Made by a program: the position numbers and the translations under genes
Notes under the pieces: generated by a model
Database searches by the model: none
Told to the model about the DNA's origin: nothing
What the model saw: only the letters and a program-made list of their open reading frames with translations
Assembly (NCBI RefSeq): GCF_025264645.1
Contig: NZ_CP073696.1
Span: 3,968,001 to 4,032,000, forward strand
Direction of reading: 5' to 3'
DNA: 64,000 bases
Source of the DNA: Edaphobacter lichenicola
GTDB lineage: Bacteria > Acidobacteriota > Terriglobia > Terriglobales > Acidobacteriaceae
Shown here: positions 37,315 through 44,754 of the stretch, one piece after another
Layout: each line of letters begins with the position of its first letter
Numbering within the stretch: position 1 is the stretch's first letter

Positions 37315-38637
37315 GTGGCCAGCGTTCTACAACCCGATCGCTTCCGCTTCCTCCACATCGACCTGAACAGTTTCTTCGCGTCCGTCGAACAACAAATTAA
37401 CCCTGAGTATCGCGGCCGCCCCCTAGGCGTCGTCCCCACCATGGCCGACACCACCTGCTGCATTGCGGCCAGCTACGAGGCCAAGGCCTTCGGAGTCAAA
37501 ACCGGTACGCGCGTCAGCGACGCCAAAAAGTTGTGCCCCGGCATCATCCTCATCGAAGGCAGCCACACCGAGTACGCGAAGTACTCCCACGCCGTAAAGG
37601 AAGCCGTCGAACAAGCCTGCCATGTCACTTCAATACCCTCCATCGACGAGACCGTCTGCGAGCTCATAGGACGCGAACAGGAGCCGCCGAACGCACGCAA
37701 AATCGCCCTTGAGATCAAACAGTCCATCTATAAGAACGTAGGTGAGGCCATCCGTTGCTCCATCGGCATGGCGCCCAACCGCTACCTCGCCAAGGTAGCC
37801 AGTGACATGCAGAAGCCTGATGGCCTTATAGGCCTCCTGCCCTCGCAGCTACCCCGTGCCATCGCCCATCTCCCTCTCCGCGAACTCCCGGGCGTAGGCG
37901 CACGAACCGAAGCCCGCCTCAACAAAAAGGGCATTACCACCATGGAACAGCTCCTCGCCCTCGACCGCAACGGCATGCACAAGCTCTGGGACTCAGTCTG
38001 GGGCGACCGTCTCTACCACTGGCTCCGCGGCATCGATGTCGGCGACGACGGCGCTCCGCCCACCTCCGACATTCAGAAAACCCTCGGCCACTCCCACGTT
38101 ATCGCTCCCGAGTTCCGCACCATCACCGGTGCCTGGGCCGTCGCCCACAAACTCCTCCACAAAGCCGCCATGCGGCTGCGTATGGAAAAGTTCCATACCA
38201 CCTCACTCTCTTTCAACATCCGCTTTGCCCTCACGCGAGAGCAGATCGCACGCGCAGAAAAATCACGCCGTCACTCCAGCGGCATCGAACACGCTTCCTG
38301 GGGGATGGAAGCCCGATTCCAGGCCTGCAATGACACCCTCACTCTTTTGGAAGCTCTGCAAGGTATTTGGCGACAGTGCCCGAAAGGTCCTGAGCAGCAA
38401 AAACCATTTTTCCTCGCCATCACTTTGCACAATCTCATCCCCGACGACGAGCTGCAACAGCGGCTCTTCGCGGATCCCAACAACCGCGCCGATCTCTCTG
38501 CCACGATGGACAAGCTCAACCTGAAGTACGGGCACACTAAGCTACACTTCGCCGGTATGCTTCCCGCCCGTGAGTCCGCTCCCACCCGCATCGCCTTCAC
38601 CCAGATCCCCACCAAATACGGTGTTGACTACATGTAA
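37315..38637 (+). CDS. Y-family DNA polymerase (DinB/Pol IV-like)
   Basis: About 440 residues from a GTG. The catalytic metal site is intact: FLHIDLNSFFASVEQ supplies the first Asp, and SIPSIDETVCEL the paired Asp-Glu. A helix-hairpin-helix-like LPGVGARTEARLNKKGITTM sits in the thumb region. Such polymerases copy past damaged bases. It is longer at the C-terminus than E. coli DinB (about 350), with a distinct domain after residue 290. No LexA box was found upstream and no imuA or dnaE2 gene lies nearby, so a stand-alone translesion polymerase is inferred. Confidence 0.88.
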   Translation: MASVLQPDRFRFLHIDLNSFFASVEQQINPEYRGRPLGVVPTMADTTCCIAASYEAKAFGVKTGTRVSDAKKLCPGIILIEGSHTEYAKYSHAVKEAVEQACHVTSIPSIDETVCELIGREQEPPNARKIALEIKQSIYKNVGEAIRCSIGMAPNRYLAKVASDMQKPDGLIGLLPSQLPRAIAHLPLRELPGVGARTEARLNKKGITTMEQLLALDRNGMHKLWDSVWGDRLYHWLRGIDVGDDGAPPTSDIQKTLGHSHVIAPEFRTITGAWAVAHKLLHKAAMRLRMEKFHTTSLSFNIRFALTREQIARAEKSRRHSSGIEHASWGMEARFQACNDTLTLLEALQGIWRQCPKGPEQQKPFFLAITLHNLIPDDELQQRLFADPNNRADLSATMDKLNLKYGHTKLHFAGMLPARESAPTRIAFTQIPTKYGVDYM

Positions 38638-38728
38638 CCGAACCAGCCACAATAGGGCGCCGAAGGCGCGTCAGCCTCGATGGTAGATCCCGCCGTGCGC
38701 GCAGCACGCCCTTTAGGCTTCACCGAAA

Positions 38729-39646
38729 TCAACGCGAAGCATCCACCTTCTTCGTAGTAGTAATCACCACCACGCTAATCAAAATAAACACAGTTCCAAG
38801 AATCGTCCGCAACCCAAGCGCCTCACCACCCAGAAAATACCCAAGCACCACCGCCACCACCGGATTCACATACGCATAGGTCCCAACCTTCGTAGGCGAC
38901 TCATGATGAATCAACCACACATACGCCGTATACCCAACAATCGACCCCGCAACAATCAAATACAGCAACGCCAACCAGGCCCCACGTGAAACACTCCCCG
39001 GATGAAACCCGCGAAACTCCCCAAACGCCGCCGCAGCAACAACCAGCAGCAATCCCCCGGCCAGCATCTGCGCTCCCGAGCTCATCACCTTCGACTCCGG
39101 CAGCGGCAGCACACGCGTCAGCACAGAAGCCACCGCCCAGCTCAGCGATGCCACAATTAACGCGATCGCGCCAGTCGTCTCAATCGGCGCCCCGCCCAGG
39201 TCAAACGAGTGGCTCATCAGTACCGCCACCCCACCGATGCCAATCAGCAGCGCGGTCGCCAGACGAACCGTCAGCCTCTGTGTCCTCAAAAAAATAATCT
39301 CAGCTAACGCCATAAACGCTGGAATCATCGCCAGCATCACCGCAGCGATCCCGGACGCAATCCGCTGCTCCGCCCAAAACAGCAACCCATAGTCGAGCAC
39401 AAAGATCAGCGAAGCGATCACCAGCACCGACCCCCACTGCCGCCCACTCGGCAATCGCTCGCCCTTCGCCAGCATCCATCCAAAGAGCACAGCACCCGCC
39501 ACCGTAAACCGCATCGCCGCAAACAGAAGCGGTGGAACCTCATGCACCCCAATGCGAATCGCAAGAAAAGTCGATCCCCACACAAAATAGATAATCGCGA
39601 AAGCCAACAAAGTCTTCCAGGCGGGCCGATCTGTTTTAGCTTCCAT
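38729..39646 (-). CDS. EamA family (DMT) transporter, YedA-like
   Basis: About 305 residues from the ATG at 39646; a TTG two codons earlier is an alternative. Ten hydrophobic segments in two EamA halves are visible, with the opening AFAIIYFVWGSTFLAIRIG and the second-half TYAYVNPVVAVVLGYFLGGE, both typical of YedA-like metabolite exporters. The substrate is unknown. Genes on both sides face the other way, so it stands alone. Confidence 0.88.
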   Translation of the reverse strand: MEAKTDRPAWKTLLAFAIIYFVWGSTFLAIRIGVHEVPPLLFAAMRFTVAGAVLFGWMLAKGERLPSGRQWGSVLVIASLIFVLDYGLLFWAEQRIASGIAAVMLAMIPAFMALAEIIFLRTQRLTVRLATALLIGIGGVAVLMSHSFDLGGAPIETTGAIALIVASLSWAVASVLTRVLPLPESKVMSSGAQMLAGGLLLVVAAAAFGEFRGFHPGSVSRGAWLALLYLIVAGSIVGYTAYVWLIHHESPTKVGTYAYVNPVVAVVLGYFLGGEALGLRTILGTVFILISVVVITTTKKVDASR

Positions 39647-39884
39647 TGCCAATTTCTACCACGCACCCACACCCGAAACTGTCAGTAGCCTTCCAGCACC
39701 CTCATCCGTCACAGTTTCTCCATATGCCGCTTCCGCGTCCCCGAAGGCGAACCCATCACCTTCACCGACCTCAACGCCGGCCACAGCATGACATCTGTCA
39801 TCTCAGATTCCTGACGCCCAACACTACTAACCCCGAGCAAACCATCGCATCATCGTTCCTGTAAGCCACCACAGGAGATCGATC

Positions 39885-40838
39885 ATGCCGCTGACTGCAA
39901 TCGCATACGAGACGGAACGACCTTCCCCAGATGCTTTAGACCAAACCACCCTCCAGCACCAAAAACCCGTAGCCGCGCTCATCAACGTCACCAAACGCTA
40001 CGGCGCAACCACCGCGCTCGACAATCTCACGCTCGCCCTTCGCCCCGGCGAAGTCGTCGCCCTCCTCGGCCCCAACGGCGCCGGCAAATCCACCGCGGTC
40101 AAAATGCTTCTCGGCCTCATCGCGCCAACCTCCGGCACAGCCCGTGTCTTCGGTGCCGACCCACGCGAAGCCACCACCCGCACACGCGTCGGCGCCATGC
40201 TCCAAGTCTCACGCATCACCGAGATGATCAAGGTCCGCGAACACCTCGACCTTTTCACTAGCTACTACCCGCGACCACTCCCCATCGCCGACATCGTCCG
40301 CATCGCAAAACTGCAAGGCATCGAAGACCGTCTCTTCGGCGAACTCAGCGGCGGCCAGAAACAGCGCGTCCTCTTCGCCCTCGCGCTCTGCGGCAACCCC
40401 GACCTCATCTTCCTCGACGAGCCCACCGTCGGCATGGACATCGAAGCCCGCCGCGCCCTCTGGGCAGAGATTCGCGTCCTCTCCGCCATGGGAAAGACCG
40501 TCCTCCTCACCACCCACTACCTCGAAGAGGCCGACGCCCTCGCCGATCGCATCATCGTCGTCAACAAAGGACGTGTCATCACCGAAGGCACGCCAGCCGA
40601 GATCAAGCGCAACAGTGGCGGACGCAGAATCCGCTGCCACACCAAGCTCTCAGAAGACCAATTGAAAACCCTCCCGACCGTAACCGCCGTGGAATTGACC
40701 AGCGGAACAACAGTCGTCACCGCCACCGACGCAGAAACCGTAGTCCGCGAGATGCTGTCGCGCGACGAAACCCTAAGCGGCCTCGAGATCGCCAGCCCAG
40801 CCCTCGAAGACGCCTTCCTAGCCCTCACCAAAAACTGA
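39885..40838 (+). CDS. ABC-2 type exporter ATPase
   Basis: About 317 residues with AGGAGA before the ATG. Walker A (GPNGAGKSTAVKMLLGL), signature (LSGGQKQRVLFALAL) and Walker B (LIFLDEPTVGMD) are present. The C-terminal extension (after VINKGRVITEGTPAEIK-like region) is typical of multidrug or lipid exporters such as CcmA/NodI-type subunits. The permease follows after a 147-base gap that holds a REP-like repeat. A histidine kinase and regulator come next, so the pump is probably the output of that signalling pair. Confidence 0.9.
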   Translation: MPLTAIAYETERPSPDALDQTTLQHQKPVAALINVTKRYGATTALDNLTLALRPGEVVALLGPNGAGKSTAVKMLLGLIAPTSGTARVFGADPREATTRTRVGAMLQVSRITEMIKVREHLDLFTSYYPRPLPIADIVRIAKLQGIEDRLFGELSGGQKQRVLFALALCGNPDLIFLDEPTVGMDIEARRALWAEIRVLSAMGKTVLLTTHYLEEADALADRIIVVNKGRVITEGTPAEIKRNSGGRRIRCHTKLSEDQLKTLPTVTAVELTSGTTVVTATDAETVVREMLSRDETLSGLEIASPALEDAFLALTKN

Positions 40839-40882
40839 CTCACAACGCCCATCGCAACAAAAGGCCGTCGTCACCTGAATTA

Positions 40883-40931
40883 GTCATCCTGAATAGAAGA
40901 GTCGTCATCCTGAGCGCAGCGAAGGATCCCT
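40883..40931. repeat. REP-like GTCATCCTGA repeat
   Basis: GTCATCCTGA occurs twice (40883 and 40903). The second runs into GCGCAGCGAAGGATCC, forming the imperfect palindrome of a common REP-type element. It lies between the ATPase and permease genes, where it could affect relative expression. GTCATCCTGAATAG recurs once near 47.26 kb. Confidence 0.65.
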
Positions 40932-40985
40932 GTATTTGTTGTTTGTTCCTCGCACCCGCACCACATCCAGACAAAGGAGACTCCA

Positions 40986-41774
40986 ATGTCCACCGCCGCT
41001 ATCCTTCACCCTACGAAAACCAACACCCCCCGCATCTTCCGCAAAGAGAGCCGCTACGAGTTCGTCAAACTCATTCGCACCCGCTCCTTCTCGCTCGCCA
41101 CCATCGGCTTTCCCGTCATGCTCTACATCATCTTCGGCATCGCGAACCGCCACGCCTACGACGGCGGCGTCCACATGGCGAAATACATGCTCGCCGGCTA
41201 TGCTTGCTTCGGCCTCATCGGCGCTGCTCTCTTCGGCATCGGCGTTGGCCTCTCGTCCGATCTCGCCGCCGGATGGCTCGAGCTTAAACGCGCCAGCCCC
41301 ATGCCCGTCTCGGCCTATCTCTTCGCCAAGTGCTCCTCCGCAGTCGCCTTCGGCCTCATCATCGTCAGCATCCTCACCATCATCGGTACATCATTCGGCG
41401 ACGTCCACCTCTCAGCATCCGAAGTCATCAAGATGCTCGGCATTACCATCGTCGGCTCCATCAGCTTCGCCAGCATGGGCCTCCTCATCGCACTCCTCGT
41501 CCCGGCAAACGCCGCGCCCGGCATCATCAACCTCATCTATCTCCCCATGTCCTTCCTCAGCGGCCTGTGGGTGCCCATCAAATACATGCCCCACTGGCTC
41601 CAGGCCATCGCCCCTCTTCTGCCGACCTATCATCTCTCTCAACTCATGCTCGGCATCTTCCACTACGGAGACTCCATGTCCCTCACCACCCACTGGAACG
41701 CACTCATCGGCTTCACCCTGGTCATGCTCGGCATCAGCCGCATCATCTTCCATCGCAAAGAACAAAACGCATAA
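40986..41774 (+). CDS. ABC-2 type transporter permease
   Basis: About 262 residues with AAAGGAG before the ATG. Six hydrophobic segments are visible, the first being TIGFPVMLYIIFGIANRHAY and the last TLVMLGISRIIF. The NLIYLPMSFLSGLWVP segment is characteristic of ABC-2 permeases. It pairs with the ATPase at 39885-40838. The exported compound is unknown: lipid, peptide or drug are all possible. Confidence 0.88.
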   Translation: MSTAAILHPTKTNTPRIFRKESRYEFVKLIRTRSFSLATIGFPVMLYIIFGIANRHAYDGGVHMAKYMLAGYACFGLIGAALFGIGVGLSSDLAAGWLELKRASPMPVSAYLFAKCSSAVAFGLIIVSILTIIGTSFGDVHLSASEVIKMLGITIVGSISFASMGLLIALLVPANAAPGIINLIYLPMSFLSGLWVPIKYMPHWLQAIAPLLPTYHLSQLMLGIFHYGDSMSLTTHWNALIGFTLVMLGISRIIFHRKEQNA

Positions 41775-41825
41775 TCCGATGCCGACATCACAACCTGCAC
41801 GGCGTAAACTGCTCTGGAGCAATCC

Positions 41826-43040
41826 ATGACATACTCGACATCCACGACGTCAATGACCAGCAAGGACATCATCTCCAGCGCACGCGAAGCCAAGTGGCCC
41901 TGGATCTGGCTCGCGTACACCGGCTTCCTCTTCATCGATCCCATCTTGGAGCCGAACCGTCACATTTGGCTCGGCACCCTCACAGTCTTCGCCACCTTCC
42001 TCGTGTTCTTCTACGGATACGTTCGTTCAACCGACGAAGGCCGCCCACTCCGCTTCTGGCTGATCGGGGCAACATTCCTCCTTGGCCTCATCACCTTCCC
42101 CTGGAACTCCGGCGCCACTACCTTCTTTGTCTATGTCGCGGGCTTCCTGCCCTTCAGTGTCGAATCCAAGCGTCGCGTCCTCGCCCTCTTCTTCGCCGAA
42201 TCACTCGTCATCCTCGGCGAGGCTTACCTCTTTCGAGCTCCCGGTCCATTCCACATCGGATGGCCTAACGCCATCATTGGCATCTTCCTCCTCCTCGTCA
42301 TCGGCGGTGGCAACATCTTCTTTGCCGAGCAGAAACGCGCCGACTGCAAACTCCGCCTCGCCCAGGAAGAGAATGTCGCCCTGGCCGCCGTCGCCGAACG
42401 CGAACGAATCGCCCGCGACCTCCACGACGTCCTCGGCCACACCCTCTCCGTCATCGTCCTTAAGGCCGAACTCGCCGGCCGGCTCATCGAAAGCGATCCA
42501 CAACGCGCAGCCCGCGAGATGGAAGACGTAGAACGCACTGCTCGCACCGCCCTCAGCGAAGTCAGGGAGGCCATCGGTGGCTATCGCTCTCGGGGCCTCA
42601 CCGCCGAAATGGAGCAGGCTCGTAAGACTCTCCAATCCGCTGGTGTCGCTCTCTCCTGTGAGTCACCGGTCCCTCAACTCAACGCCTCGGAGGAGACTGT
42701 TCTCTGTCTCACCGTCCGCGAAGCCGTCACCAACATCGTCCGCCACGCGAAGGCGACACAATGCCGCATACGCTTCACCCGCTCCGAAGACGGCTTTCAC
42801 TCTCTCCTCATCGCCGACGACGGCGCTCAACCAAAGATTAGAGAAGGCAACGGCCTCCGTGGCATGCGCGAGCGCGTCCACGCTCTTGGCGGCCGCTTCT
42901 CCATCACCACAAACCCCGGCCTCACCATCCTCATCGAACTTCCTCACGCCCCCAACACCCAGGGCACTCAAAACACCCAGAACGACCCAACACCGTCGAC
43001 AGACACGAGCAGCATCAAAACTCCCCTAGTGACCACATGA
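41826..43040 (+). CDS. DesK-like sensor histidine kinase
   Basis: About 404 residues with GGAGC upstream. Five or six membrane segments occupy residues 25-165. The dimerisation and phosphoacceptor helix reads ERERIARDLHDVLGHTLSVI, with His200 as the phosphate acceptor of the HisKA_3 (NarL/DesK) type. The ATPase part shows VREAVTNIVRHAKAT (N box) and GNGLRGMRERV (G box). The C-terminal 30 residues are Thr/Asn/Pro-rich and lack a domain. It overlaps the regulator gene by four bases. Membrane or envelope stress is the likely signal. Confidence 0.9.
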   Translation: MTYSTSTTSMTSKDIISSAREAKWPWIWLAYTGFLFIDPILEPNRHIWLGTLTVFATFLVFFYGYVRSTDEGRPLRFWLIGATFLLGLITFPWNSGATTFFVYVAGFLPFSVESKRRVLALFFAESLVILGEAYLFRAPGPFHIGWPNAIIGIFLLLVIGGGNIFFAEQKRADCKLRLAQEENVALAAVAERERIARDLHDVLGHTLSVIVLKAELAGRLIESDPQRAAREMEDVERTARTALSEVREAIGGYRSRGLTAEMEQARKTLQSAGVALSCESPVPQLNASEETVLCLTVREAVTNIVRHAKATQCRIRFTRSEDGFHSLLIADDGAQPKIREGNGLRGMRERVHALGGRFSITTNPGLTILIELPHAPNTQGTQNTQNDPTPSTDTSSIKTPLVTT

Positions 43041-43651
43041 GCCCTTCCATCCGCGTCGTCCTCGCTGAAGATCAGGCCATGGTCCTCGGTGCACTCTCCG
43101 CACTCCTCGAGCTTGAGGCCGACATCTCCGTCGTCGCCACCACCGCCAACGGCCGCGAGGCCTTCGATGCCGTCGGGCGCCTCAAACCGGACGTCCTCGT
43201 CACCGACATCGAGATGCCCCACATGACCGGACTCGAACTCGCCGCCAACCTCGTCGCCAACCATCCCAACGTCCGCACCATCATCCTCACCACCTTCGCT
43301 CGCCCCGGCTACCTCCGTCGTGCCCTCGACGCAGGAGCCCGCGGCTACCTCCTCAAAGACCGCCCCGCCAAAGAGCTAGCCGACGCCGTCCGCCGGGTCC
43401 ACCGCGGCATGCGCGTCGTCGACCCCGCCCTCGCCGCCGAAGCCTGGAACGCCGAACTCGACCCCCTCACCGACCGCGAGCGCCAGATCCTGCAACGCGC
43501 AGGTGACGGCCGCAGCAGCACCGAAATTGCCACCGAGCTCCACCTCTCCGAAGGCACCGTCCGCAACTACCTCTCCGAAGCAATCGCCAAGCTGGGCGCA
43601 TCCAACCGCGTCGACGCCGCCCGCATAGCCCGCACCAAAGGCTGGCTGTAA
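43037..43651 (+). CDS. NarL/DesR-type response regulator
   Basis: About 204 residues; ATGA overlap with the kinase gene. Receiver domain: VVLAEDQAMVLGAL at the start, phospho-acceptor Asp57 in VTDIEMPHMTG, and the later Lys in YLLKDRPAKEL. The C-terminal LuxR-type helix-turn-helix reads LTDRERQILQRAGDGRSSTE then LSEGTVRNYLSEAI. It should bind DNA as a dimer when phosphorylated by the adjacent kinase; the promoter of the ABC-2 genes at 39.8 kb is the obvious target, but no operator was identified. Confidence 0.92.
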   Translation: MSPSIRVVLAEDQAMVLGALSALLELEADISVVATTANGREAFDAVGRLKPDVLVTDIEMPHMTGLELAANLVANHPNVRTIILTTFARPGYLRRALDAGARGYLLKDRPAKELADAVRRVHRGMRVVDPALAAEAWNAELDPLTDRERQILQRAGDGRSSTEIATELHLSEGTVRNYLSEAIAKLGASNRVDAARIARTKGWL

Positions 43652-43718
43652 CCCACATGAAACCTCCTTTCTAACGCCTGTCATTCCACAGCCCAGCAAA
43701 ATACTCCGTCGCCGCAAG

Positions 43719-43880
43719 TACCTTCGCCTTCGCCCTTCTTGTTGTCATCCCCGAAGGGGATCTGCCGTTGCACTTGTCGTTCCAGTTGCAGTCGCACTTA
43801 TCGTTGCAGTTGCACTTTCACTCGCACTTGTCATTGCCTGTCCTTTTGTTGTCATTCCGCAGCGCAGGGGAATCTGCTTC
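43719..43880. repeat. Rearranged dispersed repeat with a 72-nt array of 9-nt units
   Basis: Two pieces of the repeat seen at 5846 and 11519 (TTGTTGTCAT followed by CCCCGAAGGGGATCTGC, and a second TTGTTGTCATTCC with GGGGAATCTGC) flank positions 43767-43838. That middle part divides into eight 9-mers of related form (GTTGCACTT, GTCGTTCCA, GTTGCAGTC, GCACTTATC and so on). It lies in the 399-base gap between the regulator and lipoprotein genes; the rest of the gap holds no recognisable gene. Confidence 0.7.
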
Positions 43881-44050
43881 TTCTTTTGCTTTTTTCTCGA
43901 GTCACCTCCGCAGCGACAACACGCAGAGACAAGTAGCGATCCCTCAAGCCATCCCTAATCTTTTCCCAACACAACATGCAACCATTTCCCCCAATAACAA
44001 CAACCCCATCTCCTGCATCCCACCATGTGAAGCAAGATTCAGGAGACCGC

Positions 44051-44689
44051 ATGCAAATCCGCCCCGCAATCCGAACAGCCGCCCTCTGCGGCGCAGCCAT
44101 ACTCCTCGCCTCTGGCTGCAACAAAAAATCCGACAACACCATCAACTTCACCAGCGCAATCAACACCTTCTACAGCGCCCACCCCGCCTGCCTCTGGTCC
44201 GACCCCATCAAATTCCCCGTTCAGGCCGATACCTCCAACGCCAGCAAGACCTCCGGCTACGACGCCCTCGTCGACCAGGGCCTCCTCGTCCGCACCACCG
44301 CCGAAAAGAAGGTCATGATCATCGCCAGCAAGCAGGTCAACAACTACGATCTATCCGACAAAGGCCGCTCCGCCTGGACCGCCGACCCCAACCAGCCTGG
44401 CTATGGCAACTTCTGCTATGGCCATCGCAAAGTCTCCAGCATTGACAGCTTCACCCCCACCACCGACGCAGTAGGAGCCACCACCCAGATCAACTACCAC
44501 TACAATGTCGCCGACGCAGCCGGATGGGCCACCGCCGCCGAAACTCAAAACGCCTACCCTCAACTCCAAACCGAATTAGCCGCGCCTCAAAACGCCCAAG
44601 CAACGCTCACCAACACCAGCAACGGCTGGCAGGTCTCCTCAGCCAAATCCACGAACACCTCCAGCAACGACGGCAAAATCGTAGAATAA
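44051..44689 (+). CDS. Lipoprotein of unknown function
   Basis: About 212 residues from the ATG at 44051, preceded by CAGGAGA. A lipobox (LLASGC) places the mature N-terminal Cys after about 20 residues. The body has repeated aromatic and Asn/Thr-rich segments (YNVADAAGW, LTNTSNGWQVSS) and a C-terminal Ser/Asn-rich tail. The frame stays open upstream to 43976 but without signal character. I recognise no domain; I recall similar acidobacterial lipoproteins as hypothetical only. Confidence 0.8.
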   Translation: MQIRPAIRTAALCGAAILLASGCNKKSDNTINFTSAINTFYSAHPACLWSDPIKFPVQADTSNASKTSGYDALVDQGLLVRTTAEKKVMIIASKQVNNYDLSDKGRSAWTADPNQPGYGNFCYGHRKVSSIDSFTPTTDAVGATTQINYHYNVADAAGWATAAETQNAYPQLQTELAAPQNAQATLTNTSNGWQVSSAKSTNTSSNDGKIVE

Positions 44690-44700
44690 CCACCGCACAC

Positions 44701-44744
44701 AAAAAAGGCCGGCAGAGAGCACTCAAACTCTCCGCCGGCTTTTT
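44701..44744. terminator. Bidirectional Rho-independent terminator
   Basis: GCCGGC at 44708-44713 pairs with 44734-44739, extended by GAGAG/CTCTC across one mismatch. A6 precedes and T5 follows, so it can stop transcription from the lipoprotein gene and from the convergent S9 peptidase gene. Confidence 0.88.
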
Positions 44745-44754
44745 GCTCTTCCGA

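Noticed and set aside
43739..43936. Cys-rich 65-codon open frame in the repeat region
   Set aside because: Its Cys pattern comes from the 9-nt repeat units; there is no ribosome site and the sequence is explained by the dispersed repeat.
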